A DNA stretch of 34,298 bases from a virus. Of the stretch, positions 6,618 to 14,907 are shown one piece after another (positions within the stretch are counted from its first letter, which is position 1; every line of letters begins with the position of its first letter). The notes under the pieces were generated by a model, which did no database searches, was not told the DNA's origin, and was given only the letters and a program-made list of their open reading frames with translations. The stretch spans positions 1 to 34,298 of IMG/VR virus record IMGVR_UViG_3300020163_000010; one strand, given 5' to 3'. The position numbers and the translations under genes are program-made.

Positions 6618-7829
6618 ATGGCTAACCAATTTATTACTACTGACTTGGTCAGTAACACTGCATTGGCAATGTTTGCCAACAATGCACCGTTTGTAATGAC
6701 GGCTTCTCGTATTTACCAAGATGACTTCGTGTCTTCTGGTTATAAGATTGGCGATACATTACAAGTTCGTAGACAAAACCATTTCATCGTTGGTGATGGA
6801 AGTGTCGCAACTCCACAGTCAATCATAGAAACTGTTGAGACAATTGTTATCGCGCATCAATACCATGCGTTGATTGCTTACACAATCCAAGACTTGTCTT
6901 TGCGTATTGAGGACTTTTCCCGTCTGTTTATTGCTCCTGCAATCCAGGAAGTAATTACCCAGATGGAAAAAGACATTGCGCAAGCTGCTGAACAAGAGCT
7001 TAACTTCTTCACTGGTACTGCTGGTGTGGCTATTAACTCGTTCACCACTGTAGATACTGCTGGTGCTAAATTGCTTGAGCAAGGTGTGAATATTGCATCT
7101 GATGCTTACATGGCAATGACTGTACGAGACGGTTCTAGCTTAAAAGGTGCCTTGTTAAACAACTTCACTCCTGTATTTAACGAAGACATCGTTCGCTCTT
7201 CTGCAATTGGTCACTTGTCATATTTTGACATTTTCCAATCTCAGAACATTAAACATCACATAGCTGGTGCTGGCCCACGCCTGTACTCATCTGACCCACT
7301 GTTAGTAAACGGTGCCGTTGCTTCTGGTAACACAATCCTTATGGATGGTGCAACTATTAGCATAGCCGATTACTTTGTAGTAGGTGATGTGATTTCTATT
7401 GAAGGCGTACAGTCTGTTAACCCTGTAGGTCGTGCATCTACTGGCCAAGACATGCAGTTTGTTGTTACAGCAAACGCTGCTTCTGATGGCGCTGGTAACT
7501 TATCAGTACAAGTTGCTCCTATCATTATCTCTGATACTCAAAACCCTAACCGTAACGTGAGTAATCCGATTCCTAATAACGCACCCGTTACTATGGTCGG
7601 CTCTTACAACTGTAACGTGGCTTACCCAAGCCGTGGTTTGGATATCGTTTGTCCGCCCCTTTACAAACTGCAAGTTCCTTATGCGTCTGTAGCGGTTGAC
7701 CCTGAGACTGGTTTATCACTTGCGGTAACGCAAACTGGTGACATCTTAGGTTACCAAAACTATATGCGTATCGACTTACTTTGTGGCTTCAAGTGGCACG
7801 CACAGTACGCAGTTAAAGTACTGTCTTAA
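6618..7829 (+). CDS. major coat protein, P22 gp5-like
   Basis: Major capsid protein, 403 residues, against about 430 for P22 gp5. It has the N-terminal TTDLVSNTALAMFANNAPF pattern (residues 8-26), a region with the alternating charged helix of the HK97-fold spine (near 100-125), and a long beta-rich insertion in the middle. The C-terminal LLCGFKWHAQYAVKVLS is typical of the P22 coat family. Preceded by two hairpins and GGAG at good spacing. It is followed by two small genes and then by the tail-machine genes gp4-like and gp10-like, the P22 order. Confidence 0.93.
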   Translation: MANQFITTDLVSNTALAMFANNAPFVMTASRIYQDDFVSSGYKIGDTLQVRRQNHFIVGDGSVATPQSIIETVETIVIAHQYHALIAYTIQDLSLRIEDFSRLFIAPAIQEVITQMEKDIAQAAEQELNFFTGTAGVAINSFTTVDTAGAKLLEQGVNIASDAYMAMTVRDGSSLKGALLNNFTPVFNEDIVRSSAIGHLSYFDIFQSQNIKHHIAGAGPRLYSSDPLLVNGAVASGNTILMDGATISIADYFVVGDVISIEGVQSVNPVGRASTGQDMQFVVTANAASDGAGNLSVQVAPIIISDTQNPNRNVSNPIPNNAPVTMVGSYNCNVAYPSRGLDIVCPPLYKLQVPYASVAVDPETGLSLAVTQTGDILGYQNYMRIDLLCGFKWHAQYAVKVLS

Positions 7830-7842
7830 AGGAGAGCACCCG

Positions 7843-8052
7843 ATGCTAACTTGTGTCTTTCACCCAATCGATGCCATGCGAGTGGTCGAAGAAGATGAGG
7901 CGGAACGCCTGAGAGCAACGGGTGTTTGGTTTGACAGTCCACGTGATGCGCAGAATTACCGCATCAAAGTTGAGACTGACATTAAAAAGGAAAAGGCCGA
8001 CAAAGCGAAAGCCGAAGCTGCCAAGGACAAACAAAAGGAGAAATCCAAATGA
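7843..8052 (+). CDS. small virion-region protein
   Basis: A 69-residue protein starting at 7843, 13 bases after the coat stop, with AAAGGAGAGCACCCG upstream. The N-terminal half is compact (CVFHPIDAMRVVEEDEAERL near residues 4-23) and the C-terminal half is a Lys/Ala-rich helix. Small proteins of this layout often follow the coat gene in podovirus-type phages and may be connector or decoration factors. No specific family can be asserted. Confidence 0.7.
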   Translation: MLTCVFHPIDAMRVVEEDEAERLRATGVWFDSPRDAQNYRIKVETDIKKEKADKAKAEAAKDKQKEKSK

Positions 8053-8252
8053 AAGACAACAAAATGGTTCAATCTAACAATGCATTTGTTAGAAAAGAGC
8101 AAGCCAAAATGAAAACTCGTATGGGTAATCGTCCAGGCGCACCTAAAGAAATGTTGGAATTTAATGCCTACATGAGCAACGATGGCGAGAAAGCGCAAGC
8201 TGCTGGCCGTAAATTGTGCGCGGGCTTAGATGACGCATTCCCATTGAAATAA
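8049..8252 (+). CDS. hypothetical small protein
   Basis: A 67-residue protein with AAAGGAGAAATCCAA before the ATG, which overlaps the previous stop (ATGA). Basic N-terminal half, then a helical segment and a C-terminal CAGLDDAFPLK. No known domain. The gene ends 9 bases before a strong hairpin at 8262-8288, so this is the 3' end of a transcription unit before the inserted endonuclease gene. Confidence 0.7.
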   Translation: MKDNKMVQSNNAFVRKEQAKMKTRMGNRPGAPKEMLEFNAYMSNDGEKAQAAGRKLCAGLDDAFPLK

Positions 8253-8261
8253 GTTGATGCA

Positions 8262-8288
8262 ATCGACATGAGACGTTTTCATGTCGAT
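8262..8288. terminator. shared (bidirectional) terminator hairpin
   Basis: ATCGACATG (8262-8270) pairs perfectly with CATGTCGAT (8280-8288) around a 9-base loop, followed on the + strand by a T-rich stretch with TTTTTTT from about 8297. It lies between convergent genes, and the stop codon of the endonuclease gene (8279-8281) is within the stem. Confidence 0.75.
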
Positions 8289-8737
8289 GTTTCGTGTTTT
8301 TTTAGATATGAAATAGCATCTTGTAAGATTTTAATAGAGTCCTTTGCATTGCCAAGAAGCACATTACAGTTATGGCAAAGCAGTTCTCTAATTTTACCCG
8401 ATGAATGATTATGGTCTACGCTAAGACGCTTAACCAGTACTGCATGCTCAGGAAATCTTTTTGATTTTCTTCCTTTGAGAGTTTCTGGTTGTTTGCAAAT
8501 AGCACAAAGACCGTTTTGTAACGCAAGCATTTGTTCATAATCATTATGGGTTAAATTGAATTTTTGTTTTAAATGAGAATGCATTCGATTGTATAGCAAT
8601 TTAGCAGAATTAGTAGCTGCATATTTTCGATCTATATTTTGCTTGCAAATTCGACATCGATGTTTTCCGCCCATTGTTCTTATATCAGACAATGGTAAAA
8701 CACCGTGAATTTTACAAGTTTTAGTTATGGAATTCAT
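8279..8737 (-). CDS. endonuclease VII-family HNH nuclease (free-standing)
   Basis: A 152-residue member of the recombination endonuclease VII / HNH group. Cys residues occur in pairs at C28/C31, C78/C81 and C121/C124, and the catalytic motif VDHNHSSG is at 107-114, followed by IRELLCHNCNVLLG (117-130), the hallmark of this family. It is encoded antisense inside the structural operon between coat-associated genes and gp4, with its own promoter and shared terminator. That fits a selfish homing-type gene rather than the resident resolvase. It does not interrupt an ORF, so it is a free-standing insertion, not part of an intron. Target site unknown. Confidence 0.88.
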   Translation of the reverse strand: MNSITKTCKIHGVLPLSDIRTMGGKHRCRICKQNIDRKYAATNSAKLLYNRMHSHLKQKFNLTHNDYEQMLALQNGLCAICKQPETLKGRKSKRFPEHAVLVKRLSVDHNHSSGKIRELLCHNCNVLLGNAKDSIKILQDAISYLKKHETST

Positions 8738-8743
8738 ATGTGC

Positions 8744-8771
8744 ATTATAGATGATAAAAGGGTCGAGTTAA
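8744..8771 (-). promoter_or_regulatory. promoter of the HNH gene, leaderless transcript predicted
   Basis: On the - strand, AGTTAA at 8766-8771 reads TTAACT (-35), a 16-base spacer follows, and ATTATA at 8744-8749 reads TATAAT (-10). The ATG begins only 6 bases after the -10, about where transcription should start, and there is no ribosome binding site, so the mRNA is predicted to be leaderless or nearly so. Confidence 0.65.
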
Positions 8772-8807
8772 AGTATAAAACGATTTTTTCATCATAAGGA
8801 GGTCGCC

Positions 8808-9542
8808 ATGTCCCAAGTCGTAAAGACGGTCAACGAGTTAATTACAAACTCTCTTTACCTGCTTGGTGAACTGGGTACAAACGAAACTCCTGACTCGTTT
8901 ATGCTATCTACAGGTTTGGAATTAATTAATGAAATTCTAGCCATGTATGACTCTGATAGTATTTTTATACCCTATATCACCACCGTTAGCTTTGACATGG
9001 TTGTAGGCCAGCGTACCTATTCATTATCAGATATGGTTCCGGCAGATGTTATTACTAACCGAGTCGTAGATTTAAGTTATGCCAACTATACCGTGCCAAG
9101 CGCAGGTCAAGGCATTATTTACCCATTACAAATAATTAACAAAGCCCAATATTATGGCGTTACTCGTTTAACCCCATTAAATACTCGCCCAGGATTTATC
9201 TTTTTAGATAAACAAGCCGAAGAAAGTTTTATTACTTTATATCCATCACCCGACCAACCATATCCATGCCAATTAGGCGTGAAAAGCATGCTGGACAGTG
9301 TGATTGCAAATGGCAATTTAGGGCAAATGCCACCTTTTTACTACGGGCTATTAAAGTTCACTTTAAGCCGAAGATTCCTTGCATATTACCCATCCGGTAA
9401 TTGGCCTCAACAAAATGAGGACACCTACCAGGAATATATGAACATCATTAAAAATGCCAACGAAACGGATTTAACTATCAGACCATCTGCAATATTAAGC
9501 AGAGCTGAACCGTTCTACTGGCAAAATATATTGGCGTACTAA
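8808..9542 (+). CDS. head-completion / tail accessory protein, P22 gp4-like
   Basis: A 244-residue protein. The helical N-terminus (VVKTVNELITNSLYLLGEL near residues 4-22), the segment LELINEILAMYDSDS (37-51) and the later VGQRTYSLSD match the P22 tail accessory factor gp4 family, which binds under the portal and starts the tail channel. P22 gp4 is about 166 residues, so this is a longer variant with an extra C-terminal part. Strong site AAGGAGGTCGCC before ATG. It precedes the gp10-like gene as in P22. Confidence 0.88.
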   Translation: MSQVVKTVNELITNSLYLLGELGTNETPDSFMLSTGLELINEILAMYDSDSIFIPYITTVSFDMVVGQRTYSLSDMVPADVITNRVVDLSYANYTVPSAGQGIIYPLQIINKAQYYGVTRLTPLNTRPGFIFLDKQAEESFITLYPSPDQPYPCQLGVKSMLDSVIANGNLGQMPPFYYGLLKFTLSRRFLAYYPSGNWPQQNEDTYQEYMNIIKNANETDLTIRPSAILSRAEPFYWQNILAY

Positions 9543-9544
9543 TT

Positions 9545-11596
9545 ATGGCTAATAATGATGCAAAAGATTATGACATAGTAGGCAGTTACGACAACCAACG
9601 TGTGAGTACAATAAATGCGGAACGCACTGTTAACATGTTTGAGTATCTTGACCCACAAGGCAAAAGACCTAAGTCAATGCTACCTACAGCGGGCTTGGTT
9701 GATACGATGCTACCTTTTGGCGCTGAGACAGGTGGCGCTCGACAAACTTTTGTATTTGACGGCGCCATTTACCAAGTATATGGAACTTCTGTATATCGAA
9801 CTACAGGCACCACAGGCAATCTCATTAATACTCTTATCGGCACTATTGGCACCAGCGCAGGTTATGTGGGGATTGATGCTAATACCTTTCAGGTGATTTT
9901 TGTTGATGGCCAAGCGGGCTACATCTGGGACACTAACGCCACTAACTTTCAACCCATTACCGATACAGGATTTCCAGCAGCGCCCGTAGATGTGTGTTAT
10001 TTAGATGGATTTTTTGTTGTTGCTCATGGCGGAACAAATGAATTTCAACTAAGTTCTTACAACCAAGGGATGGTTTGGAGTGGCGCTACAGCTACATTTA
10101 CAGCCGATTCTACTACAGACACACTGACTTTAAGCATTAGCAATGCCAATTTCGCAACAGGCATTCCCGTTACTTTTGCAACAACAGGAACATTGCCAGC
10201 ACCATTGGCAGTTGGCCCACCACAAACCTATTATGTGATACGAATTGGTATTGCAAGTCAAAACCCAGGCACAATTAAGCTTGCGACAAGCTATGCCAAT
10301 GCTATAACAGGAACAGCGATTGACTTAACCACGAATGGTGCGCCAACCAATACAATTAATGTGTTTGGCCAGGTGCAATTGGGTCAAATTACATCCCATC
10401 CAGGCACAATTGTTGCCTGTAGAACCCTTCATAGGCGCATATTTTTCTTCTCTCAAAATTATACCGAGGTTTGGGAAAACGCAGGTGTAGGCACGAATTT
10501 ACCTTTTAGGCGCAATAATTCGCTTCTTATGGAAGTAGGGACGCCCGCAATAGGTAGTGTGGCCGTAGGTTTTGACCGCATGTTCTTTTTGGCTCAAGAC
10601 AAAGATGGTCTAGCAGGGGTTATGGAAGTACGGGGAACCGAATCTATCCCAGTAAGTAACCGAGCATTGGATTATCAACTTGCCCAATACGCTGCAACCA
10701 CGGGTGTTGATGATGCGCGTGGCATTTTAATTAAAGAGAATGGCCTTATATTTTATAGACTCAACTTTACGACCTCAAACCATACATTTGTATTAAATGT
10801 GTCCATGAGTACGCAAGAATCGCCTAAATGGCATGAAGAAGAGGTATTAAATGGCAATAGGCACCCCGCCCAAACTCACGCTTATTTTGATGGCGTTAAT
10901 TATTACGGCTCTTACAATTCACCAATATTTTACAGGGTAGATGACCGCATCTCGTCCAATGCAGGTGAAGCAATTAGACGCATGAGAATTGGTCGTCAAA
11001 TGACACCAGAAGGTTATACAAGACTACGTGTAGACCGATTTCAATTAGACGTATTGCAAGGTGCTGAACAGCTTTTGGATATTACATCGCCTTTTACAGC
11101 CAATGCGGCCACTGACATTATTACAATCGCAGACCTACAAGAGTTTTGGCAAACAGGCGAAGCAGTTCGACTTGACAGTAACGGGGCGTTACCCGCGCCT
11201 CTCGCCAAAAACACGACCTATTTTATTATTAGATTAAACACAGGAATTCCCGCGACCATCAGGCTTGCTTTAACTCAACAAGACGCACTGAATGGAATCT
11301 CAATCGACATAACTACATCGGGAAGCGGTGTTAATACCATCAAACTTGTTCCTGTGGTTATTAATGAAGAGACGCCAGTTATCTTTTTATCCATATCAAA
11401 AGACGGTGGCCAAACTTATGGGAATTTAACTAAGGCACCTATGGGAAGCATTGGCCAAAGAACCTTTAGAAGCGTTTGGAGAAAACTAGGAACAACCCCT
11501 AGAGGACAAGGGTATACCCCTAAGATTGAGTTTTTTAATAAGACTCCTTTTGTGGTATTGGGTGCAGCATGGGTATTTGAACAATTACCGGAGTAA
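9545..11596 (+). CDS. packaged DNA stabilisation protein, P22 gp10-like
   Basis: A 683-residue tail-hub protein. The N-terminal stretch with NAERTVNMFEYLDPQGK (near residues 24-40) and LPTAGLVDT (46-54), followed by a beta-propeller-like repeat body, is the signature of P22 gp10. P22 gp10 is about 470 residues. The excess comes from two inserted beta domains around 170-260 and 520-600 that resemble each other (FTADSTTDTLTLS and FTANAATDIITIA; LPAPLA occurs in both). They may be added receptor-facing or stabilising modules that arose by duplication. No ribosome binding site is evident; it starts 2 bases after the gp4-like stop and is probably coupled. Confidence 0.88.
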   Translation: MANNDAKDYDIVGSYDNQRVSTINAERTVNMFEYLDPQGKRPKSMLPTAGLVDTMLPFGAETGGARQTFVFDGAIYQVYGTSVYRTTGTTGNLINTLIGTIGTSAGYVGIDANTFQVIFVDGQAGYIWDTNATNFQPITDTGFPAAPVDVCYLDGFFVVAHGGTNEFQLSSYNQGMVWSGATATFTADSTTDTLTLSISNANFATGIPVTFATTGTLPAPLAVGPPQTYYVIRIGIASQNPGTIKLATSYANAITGTAIDLTTNGAPTNTINVFGQVQLGQITSHPGTIVACRTLHRRIFFFSQNYTEVWENAGVGTNLPFRRNNSLLMEVGTPAIGSVAVGFDRMFFLAQDKDGLAGVMEVRGTESIPVSNRALDYQLAQYAATTGVDDARGILIKENGLIFYRLNFTTSNHTFVLNVSMSTQESPKWHEEEVLNGNRHPAQTHAYFDGVNYYGSYNSPIFYRVDDRISSNAGEAIRRMRIGRQMTPEGYTRLRVDRFQLDVLQGAEQLLDITSPFTANAATDIITIADLQEFWQTGEAVRLDSNGALPAPLAKNTTYFIIRLNTGIPATIRLALTQQDALNGISIDITTSGSGVNTIKLVPVVINEETPVIFLSISKDGGQTYGNLTKAPMGSIGQRTFRSVWRKLGTTPRGQGYTPKIEFFNKTPFVVLGAAWVFEQLPE

Positions 11597-11599
11597 TAC

Positions 11600-11863
11600 A
11601 TGGCGCGTAATTTTGACAACTTCCCAACGTATGACCCAGTAACAAAGAGCGGGGATTATTTAAGCGGTGTCTGGTCAGATTTCATGGCAACGTTTGTTGA
11701 AACATTGCAGGGTTATCTGACGCAAAATGGAATTCAATTCCCAAGAATTACTACAGCAGAGCGTAACGCATTACAAAACGTGCAAAATGGATTTGCAATT
11801 TATAACACGACATTAAACAAGTTCCAGGGTTATGAGAATGGGGCTTGGGTTAATTTCGTATAG
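11600..11863 (+). CDS. small tail protein
   Basis: An 87-residue protein with CCGGAGTAATAC before its ATG, 3 bases after the gp10-like stop. The last 40 residues (RITTAERNALQNVQNGFAIY then KFQGYENGAWVNF) match the motif seen at the base of many phage fibre and needle proteins. It occupies the position of the P22 tail needle gp26 but is much shorter and lacks long coiled coils, so calling it a needle would go beyond the evidence. It may be a plug or adaptor. Confidence 0.65.
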   Translation: MARNFDNFPTYDPVTKSGDYLSGVWSDFMATFVETLQGYLTQNGIQFPRITTAERNALQNVQNGFAIYNTTLNKFQGYENGAWVNFV

Positions 11864-11879
11864 ACAAGGATAAATGACT

Positions 11880-12485
11880 ATGGCTTTTGACTCTAGCATG
11901 TTTAGAAGCGGCCTTGGCGGCTTATTGGGTGGCATGTTTGGCAACTCCGGCAAGCCTTATGATAAAGCTATGGAGCAATACCAAAAGTACCTGCAAATGG
12001 GTCAAGGCGTACAACAACCCTATCTTGACGCAGGTAAAGAAGGTCTTGGTAATTATCAGGAATGGCTTAAAGGACAAAAAGACCCAGCAGATTTTATTAA
12101 TAACTTAATGGGTCAATACCAGCAAAGCCCGTATAACTCTTATTTACAGGGTCAGGCACAAAATGCTGGTATCAATGCAGGTTCTGCTAACGGTACAATG
12201 GGAAGTTCCGCATTAATGCAGCAAATGCAGCAAAATGCCGCTAACATTGGCCAGCAAGGGATGGACTCCTGGCTGCAAAATGCACTTGGTATCAATTCCC
12301 AATACGGACAAGGCCAACAGAATTTAATGCAAGGTGGCCAAAACTCTGCAAACTCATTAATGAATATGTACAACAACATGGGTCAACAAATGGGTGATGC
12401 TGCTTATGGCAAAGAGGCTGGCAAGCAAAATGACTGGTGGAATATGCTTGGCGGAGTTGACGGCATCATTGGCAGCTTTTCATAA
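11880..12485 (+). CDS. ejection / internal virion protein, Gly-Gln-Asn rich
   Basis: A protein of about 201 residues, very rich in Gly, Gln, Asn and Met, with a repeating helical pattern (QYQKYLQMGQGVQQPYLDAG near 29-48). The composition and position after the tail hub match P22 gp7/gp20-type DNA ejection proteins that leave the virion ahead of the DNA. The Met at 11880 has AAGGA at a better spacing than the ATG six bases earlier. No membrane helix is certain, although LGGLLGGMFG near the N-terminus is amphipathic and membrane-active-like. Confidence 0.72.
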   Translation: MAFDSSMFRSGLGGLLGGMFGNSGKPYDKAMEQYQKYLQMGQGVQQPYLDAGKEGLGNYQEWLKGQKDPADFINNLMGQYQQSPYNSYLQGQAQNAGINAGSANGTMGSSALMQQMQQNAANIGQQGMDSWLQNALGINSQYGQGQQNLMQGGQNSANSLMNMYNNMGQQMGDAAYGKEAGKQNDWWNMLGGVDGIIGSFS

Positions 12486-12496
12486 GGATATAAATT

Positions 12497-13825
12497 ATGG
12501 CTCTACCATTACCAAGAGTTATTCCTGACGTTGGCCCAGGTGGCGGACTTGTTACTGCTATGGGCGGAATGAATAAACTTAGCAATGAAATGATTTTGCG
12601 TAAAATTAACGATATTAAAAAACAATACGCACCTTTGACAACGCAAGCAGAAGCTGCTAGCAAGTTGGCTTATGCTAATCTAATGGGGCCACAATTTATG
12701 GCTAAACTGCTAGGTAATGACTCAGCTATTGCCAATATGGGAAGCCACCAAGCAAAACAAGCGCTTCAACAAGCAGTCAATGCTGGTATGGGCGGTGGAA
12801 ATGCCAACAATATCTTTGCGCAAATGCAGCAACAAAACCAAGGGCCAGGACAAAAGCTTGGTAATTCCTTGTCTAATTTCTTTGCTGACAAACTTAAAGG
12901 TGTATTTGGTGGTGGACAAGGTCAACCTGGAATGGGACAAATGCCAGGACAAGGCCAACCACAACAAGCACCACAACAGCAACCAATGCAGATGCCAAAC
13001 GATGCTGGGCAGCAATCGGCACCAATGGCACCACCAATGGGTAACCGTCCTAAAGATGGTGTAACCCTTGAAGGTGAGCAATGGTATAACGCTAAAGGCG
13101 AGCCTGTTTACGAAGAAGATGTGAATACCCCTGACGGCTCAATGAAACTTGAACTGACAAAGGGTATTCCGCCAAAAACCTACGCTCAAAACACAGGTGA
13201 GTATAAAGGAACCGTTAAGCAACTTGAGAAAGAAGGCGAATACCGTGCTGATGCGCTAAAACAAATTGGTGAAAGCCAGCTTGGGTTAAGTAATTCTGGT
13301 GCTGTTTTGGATAGGATGACAGGCATTATTACTAATCCGGTGTACTTGAATATGCGTAACAAAATACCTGGATTTCAAAATAAGCAGTTGGAATATTTAA
13401 AAGTCATGGGAACGCCAGAAGAAAAAGAGTTAATTGGAGACCTTACTGGAACTGGAGAAAGTTTTATTGCTTCAACTGTACAGGGATTTGGTGGAAAGCC
13501 CCTAGTTAGAGAGTTTGATTTGGCTCAAAGACAGAAAATTACAGGGCATGATACACCCGAATCAGCAAAAGGAAAATTGAAATCAGCTATAGCCCTCCAT
13601 GATATTGCTGATAAAAAACTTCAAATAATATCTGAATTATTGCAAAAAGGTTATAACGAAACTGATGCAATCAAACAAGTTAATAAAATGGTTGATGTAG
13701 GTGCTATTGAAAAGGCTACAAAAGAGCGATTACAAAGAAAAATCCAGGTTAGAAATAACAAAACTGGCGTAACCAAGATGGTAACTCTTGAAGAGGCTCG
13801 AAAAATGGGGGTTCCAAATGTCTGA
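12497..13825 (+). CDS. ejection / internal virion protein
   Basis: 442 residues, with AAGGATATAAATT before the start. An N-terminal helical region is followed by a low-complexity Gln/Gly/Met/Pro stretch (about 140-180) and a charged helical C-terminal domain. This is the second of three consecutive genes with ejection-protein features (P22 gp7, gp20 and gp16 are the analogues by position, not by clear similarity). The next gene begins inside its last codons. Confidence 0.68.
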   Translation: MALPLPRVIPDVGPGGGLVTAMGGMNKLSNEMILRKINDIKKQYAPLTTQAEAASKLAYANLMGPQFMAKLLGNDSAIANMGSHQAKQALQQAVNAGMGGGNANNIFAQMQQQNQGPGQKLGNSLSNFFADKLKGVFGGGQGQPGMGQMPGQGQPQQAPQQQPMQMPNDAGQQSAPMAPPMGNRPKDGVTLEGEQWYNAKGEPVYEEDVNTPDGSMKLELTKGIPPKTYAQNTGEYKGTVKQLEKEGEYRADALKQIGESQLGLSNSGAVLDRMTGIITNPVYLNMRNKIPGFQNKQLEYLKVMGTPEEKELIGDLTGTGESFIASTVQGFGGKPLVREFDLAQRQKITGHDTPESAKGKLKSAIALHDIADKKLQIISELLQKGYNETDAIKQVNKMVDVGAIEKATKERLQRKIQVRNNKTGVTKMVTLEEARKMGVPNV

Positions 13826-14714
13826 TTGGGAAGTCGTAACAGAGGCACCACCACAAAGCCAAGGCGCACCCATGAAGTCTGATTGGAGTGAAGTACCTCA
13901 AGAAGACAACCAGGAAAGCGCTTGGAAAAGAATACCAAGAGACGTTTTAATTGGCTTAACTCATGCGGGTAGAAATCTTCATAACCTACCGCATGACTTA
14001 GCGTCTTTAGGCGAATGGCCTATAGAGAAATTAAGAGGGAAGCCATTTGAACACCCATTGTCTTCATACCTTCCCAATGATACGGCAAATTATGCCGATG
14101 TTTGGGGTCAAAAAGGCGCGGGAACCACATTGGATAATGTGCTGCAAAAAGGCATTGAAATCGCCCCTGATGTGATTGGTGGTGTTAATGCGTTGCGTAG
14201 TTTGAAACTACTACCACACCTTACACGCAAGGGCGCAAGTAAGAACATTGTTAAGGCTCGTGAATTGGGTAAAACCAGGAATATGGGGCCACTGGAAGTT
14301 AACCCAGACCTGATAGAAGACACAAGACAGTTCTTGCCTAATACCACTCCTTACCGTAACTTGATTGATGATGCAGGTTATGGGGACTATAACAAATTAT
14401 TTTCCCTACAATCAGACCTTGGTAAACATGCAGGTGGTATGTCAAAAGACCGGTTCTCTAAAGCAAATCGTGCGCATGGGCGAGCAGGTCTTGAGGTTAG
14501 GGGTAACATTCTTAATGAGATGAAAAACTCAATGAGACAACAAGGTCATGGCGATATTGCAGATTTACTGACAAAAGGCCAAGATGAATATCGAAGATAT
14601 ATGAAATTTAAGCCCTACAGAAATGCGTTAATGGCTGCTGGCGCTGCGTACTCGTTACCTAGAAACGTATTGATTGACCTAGTTAAAAAAATGGCGACAA
14701 TGAGCAAAGACTAA
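13818..14714 (+). CDS. ejection / internal virion protein
   Basis: A 298-residue protein. The start ATGTCTGA overlaps the preceding stop by 8 bases; the upstream in-frame ATG at 13788 lies inside the previous gene. The N-terminus holds two short repeats around SDWEVV and SDWSEVP (residues 2-7 and 21-27), a pattern common at the N-terminus of large phage ejection proteins. A central hydrophobic/helical region follows, and VLIDLVKKMATMS is near the end. The N-terminal repeats suggest the virion-export region; no lytic or enzymatic domain is seen. It is the last gene before the fibre block. Confidence 0.7.
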   Translation: MSDWEVVTEAPPQSQGAPMKSDWSEVPQEDNQESAWKRIPRDVLIGLTHAGRNLHNLPHDLASLGEWPIEKLRGKPFEHPLSSYLPNDTANYADVWGQKGAGTTLDNVLQKGIEIAPDVIGGVNALRSLKLLPHLTRKGASKNIVKARELGKTRNMGPLEVNPDLIEDTRQFLPNTTPYRNLIDDAGYGDYNKLFSLQSDLGKHAGGMSKDRFSKANRAHGRAGLEVRGNILNEMKNSMRQQGHGDIADLLTKGQDEYRRYMKFKPYRNALMAAGAAYSLPRNVLIDLVKKMATMSKD

Positions 14715-14788
14715 AAGTCGATGTCTTTTGTGATGAACATTTGAATGACGTTGTAGGCTAGGAAGCCAAACAGCAATAAACTAATCAT
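14711..14788 (-). CDS. micro-ORF, single-pass membrane peptide
   Basis: A 25-residue ORF on the opposite strand to its neighbours. The sequence MISLLLFGFLAYNVIQMF is a strong transmembrane segment followed by a short charged tail. A plausible - strand promoter lies upstream (14816-14845). In P22 the equivalent interval holds superinfection-exclusion and immunity genes on both strands, so a membrane exclusion peptide is a reasonable idea but is not shown. It overlaps the preceding gene's stop by 4 bases. Confidence 0.4.
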   Translation of the reverse strand: MISLLLFGFLAYNVIQMFITKDIDF

Positions 14789-14815
14789 AGAAATCCGATT
14801 GGTTAACAAAAATAC

Positions 14816-14845
14816 ATTATAGTGGTTTTGGTGGATAAAAAACAA
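14816..14845 (-). promoter_or_regulatory. candidate promoter for the antisense micro-ORF
   Basis: Read on the - strand, TTGTTT (14840-14845) is followed after 18 bases by TATAAT (14816-14821), about 27 bases before the micro-ORF start. The -10 is consensus and the -35 is moderate. Confidence 0.45.
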
Positions 14846-14872
14846 GCATTATTTATATCAATGAAAATGCTT

Positions 14873-14878
14873 TAGAAT
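14873..14878 (+). promoter_or_regulatory. candidate -10 box for the fibre genes
   Basis: TAGAAT matches five of six consensus -10 bases and lies about 30 bases before the fibre gene start at 14908, in an AT-rich gap. No good -35 is visible 16-18 bases upstream, so this is tentative. Confidence 0.3.
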
Positions 14879-14907
14879 AGATACATAATTTCACAAGGAA
14901 TGTGAAT

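Noticed and set aside
14818-14845. Hin/Gin-type inversion site near the fibre genes
   Set aside because: The stretch resembles half of a gix-type site (GGTTT and GATAA) but the spacing is wrong and no second half or partner site was found.
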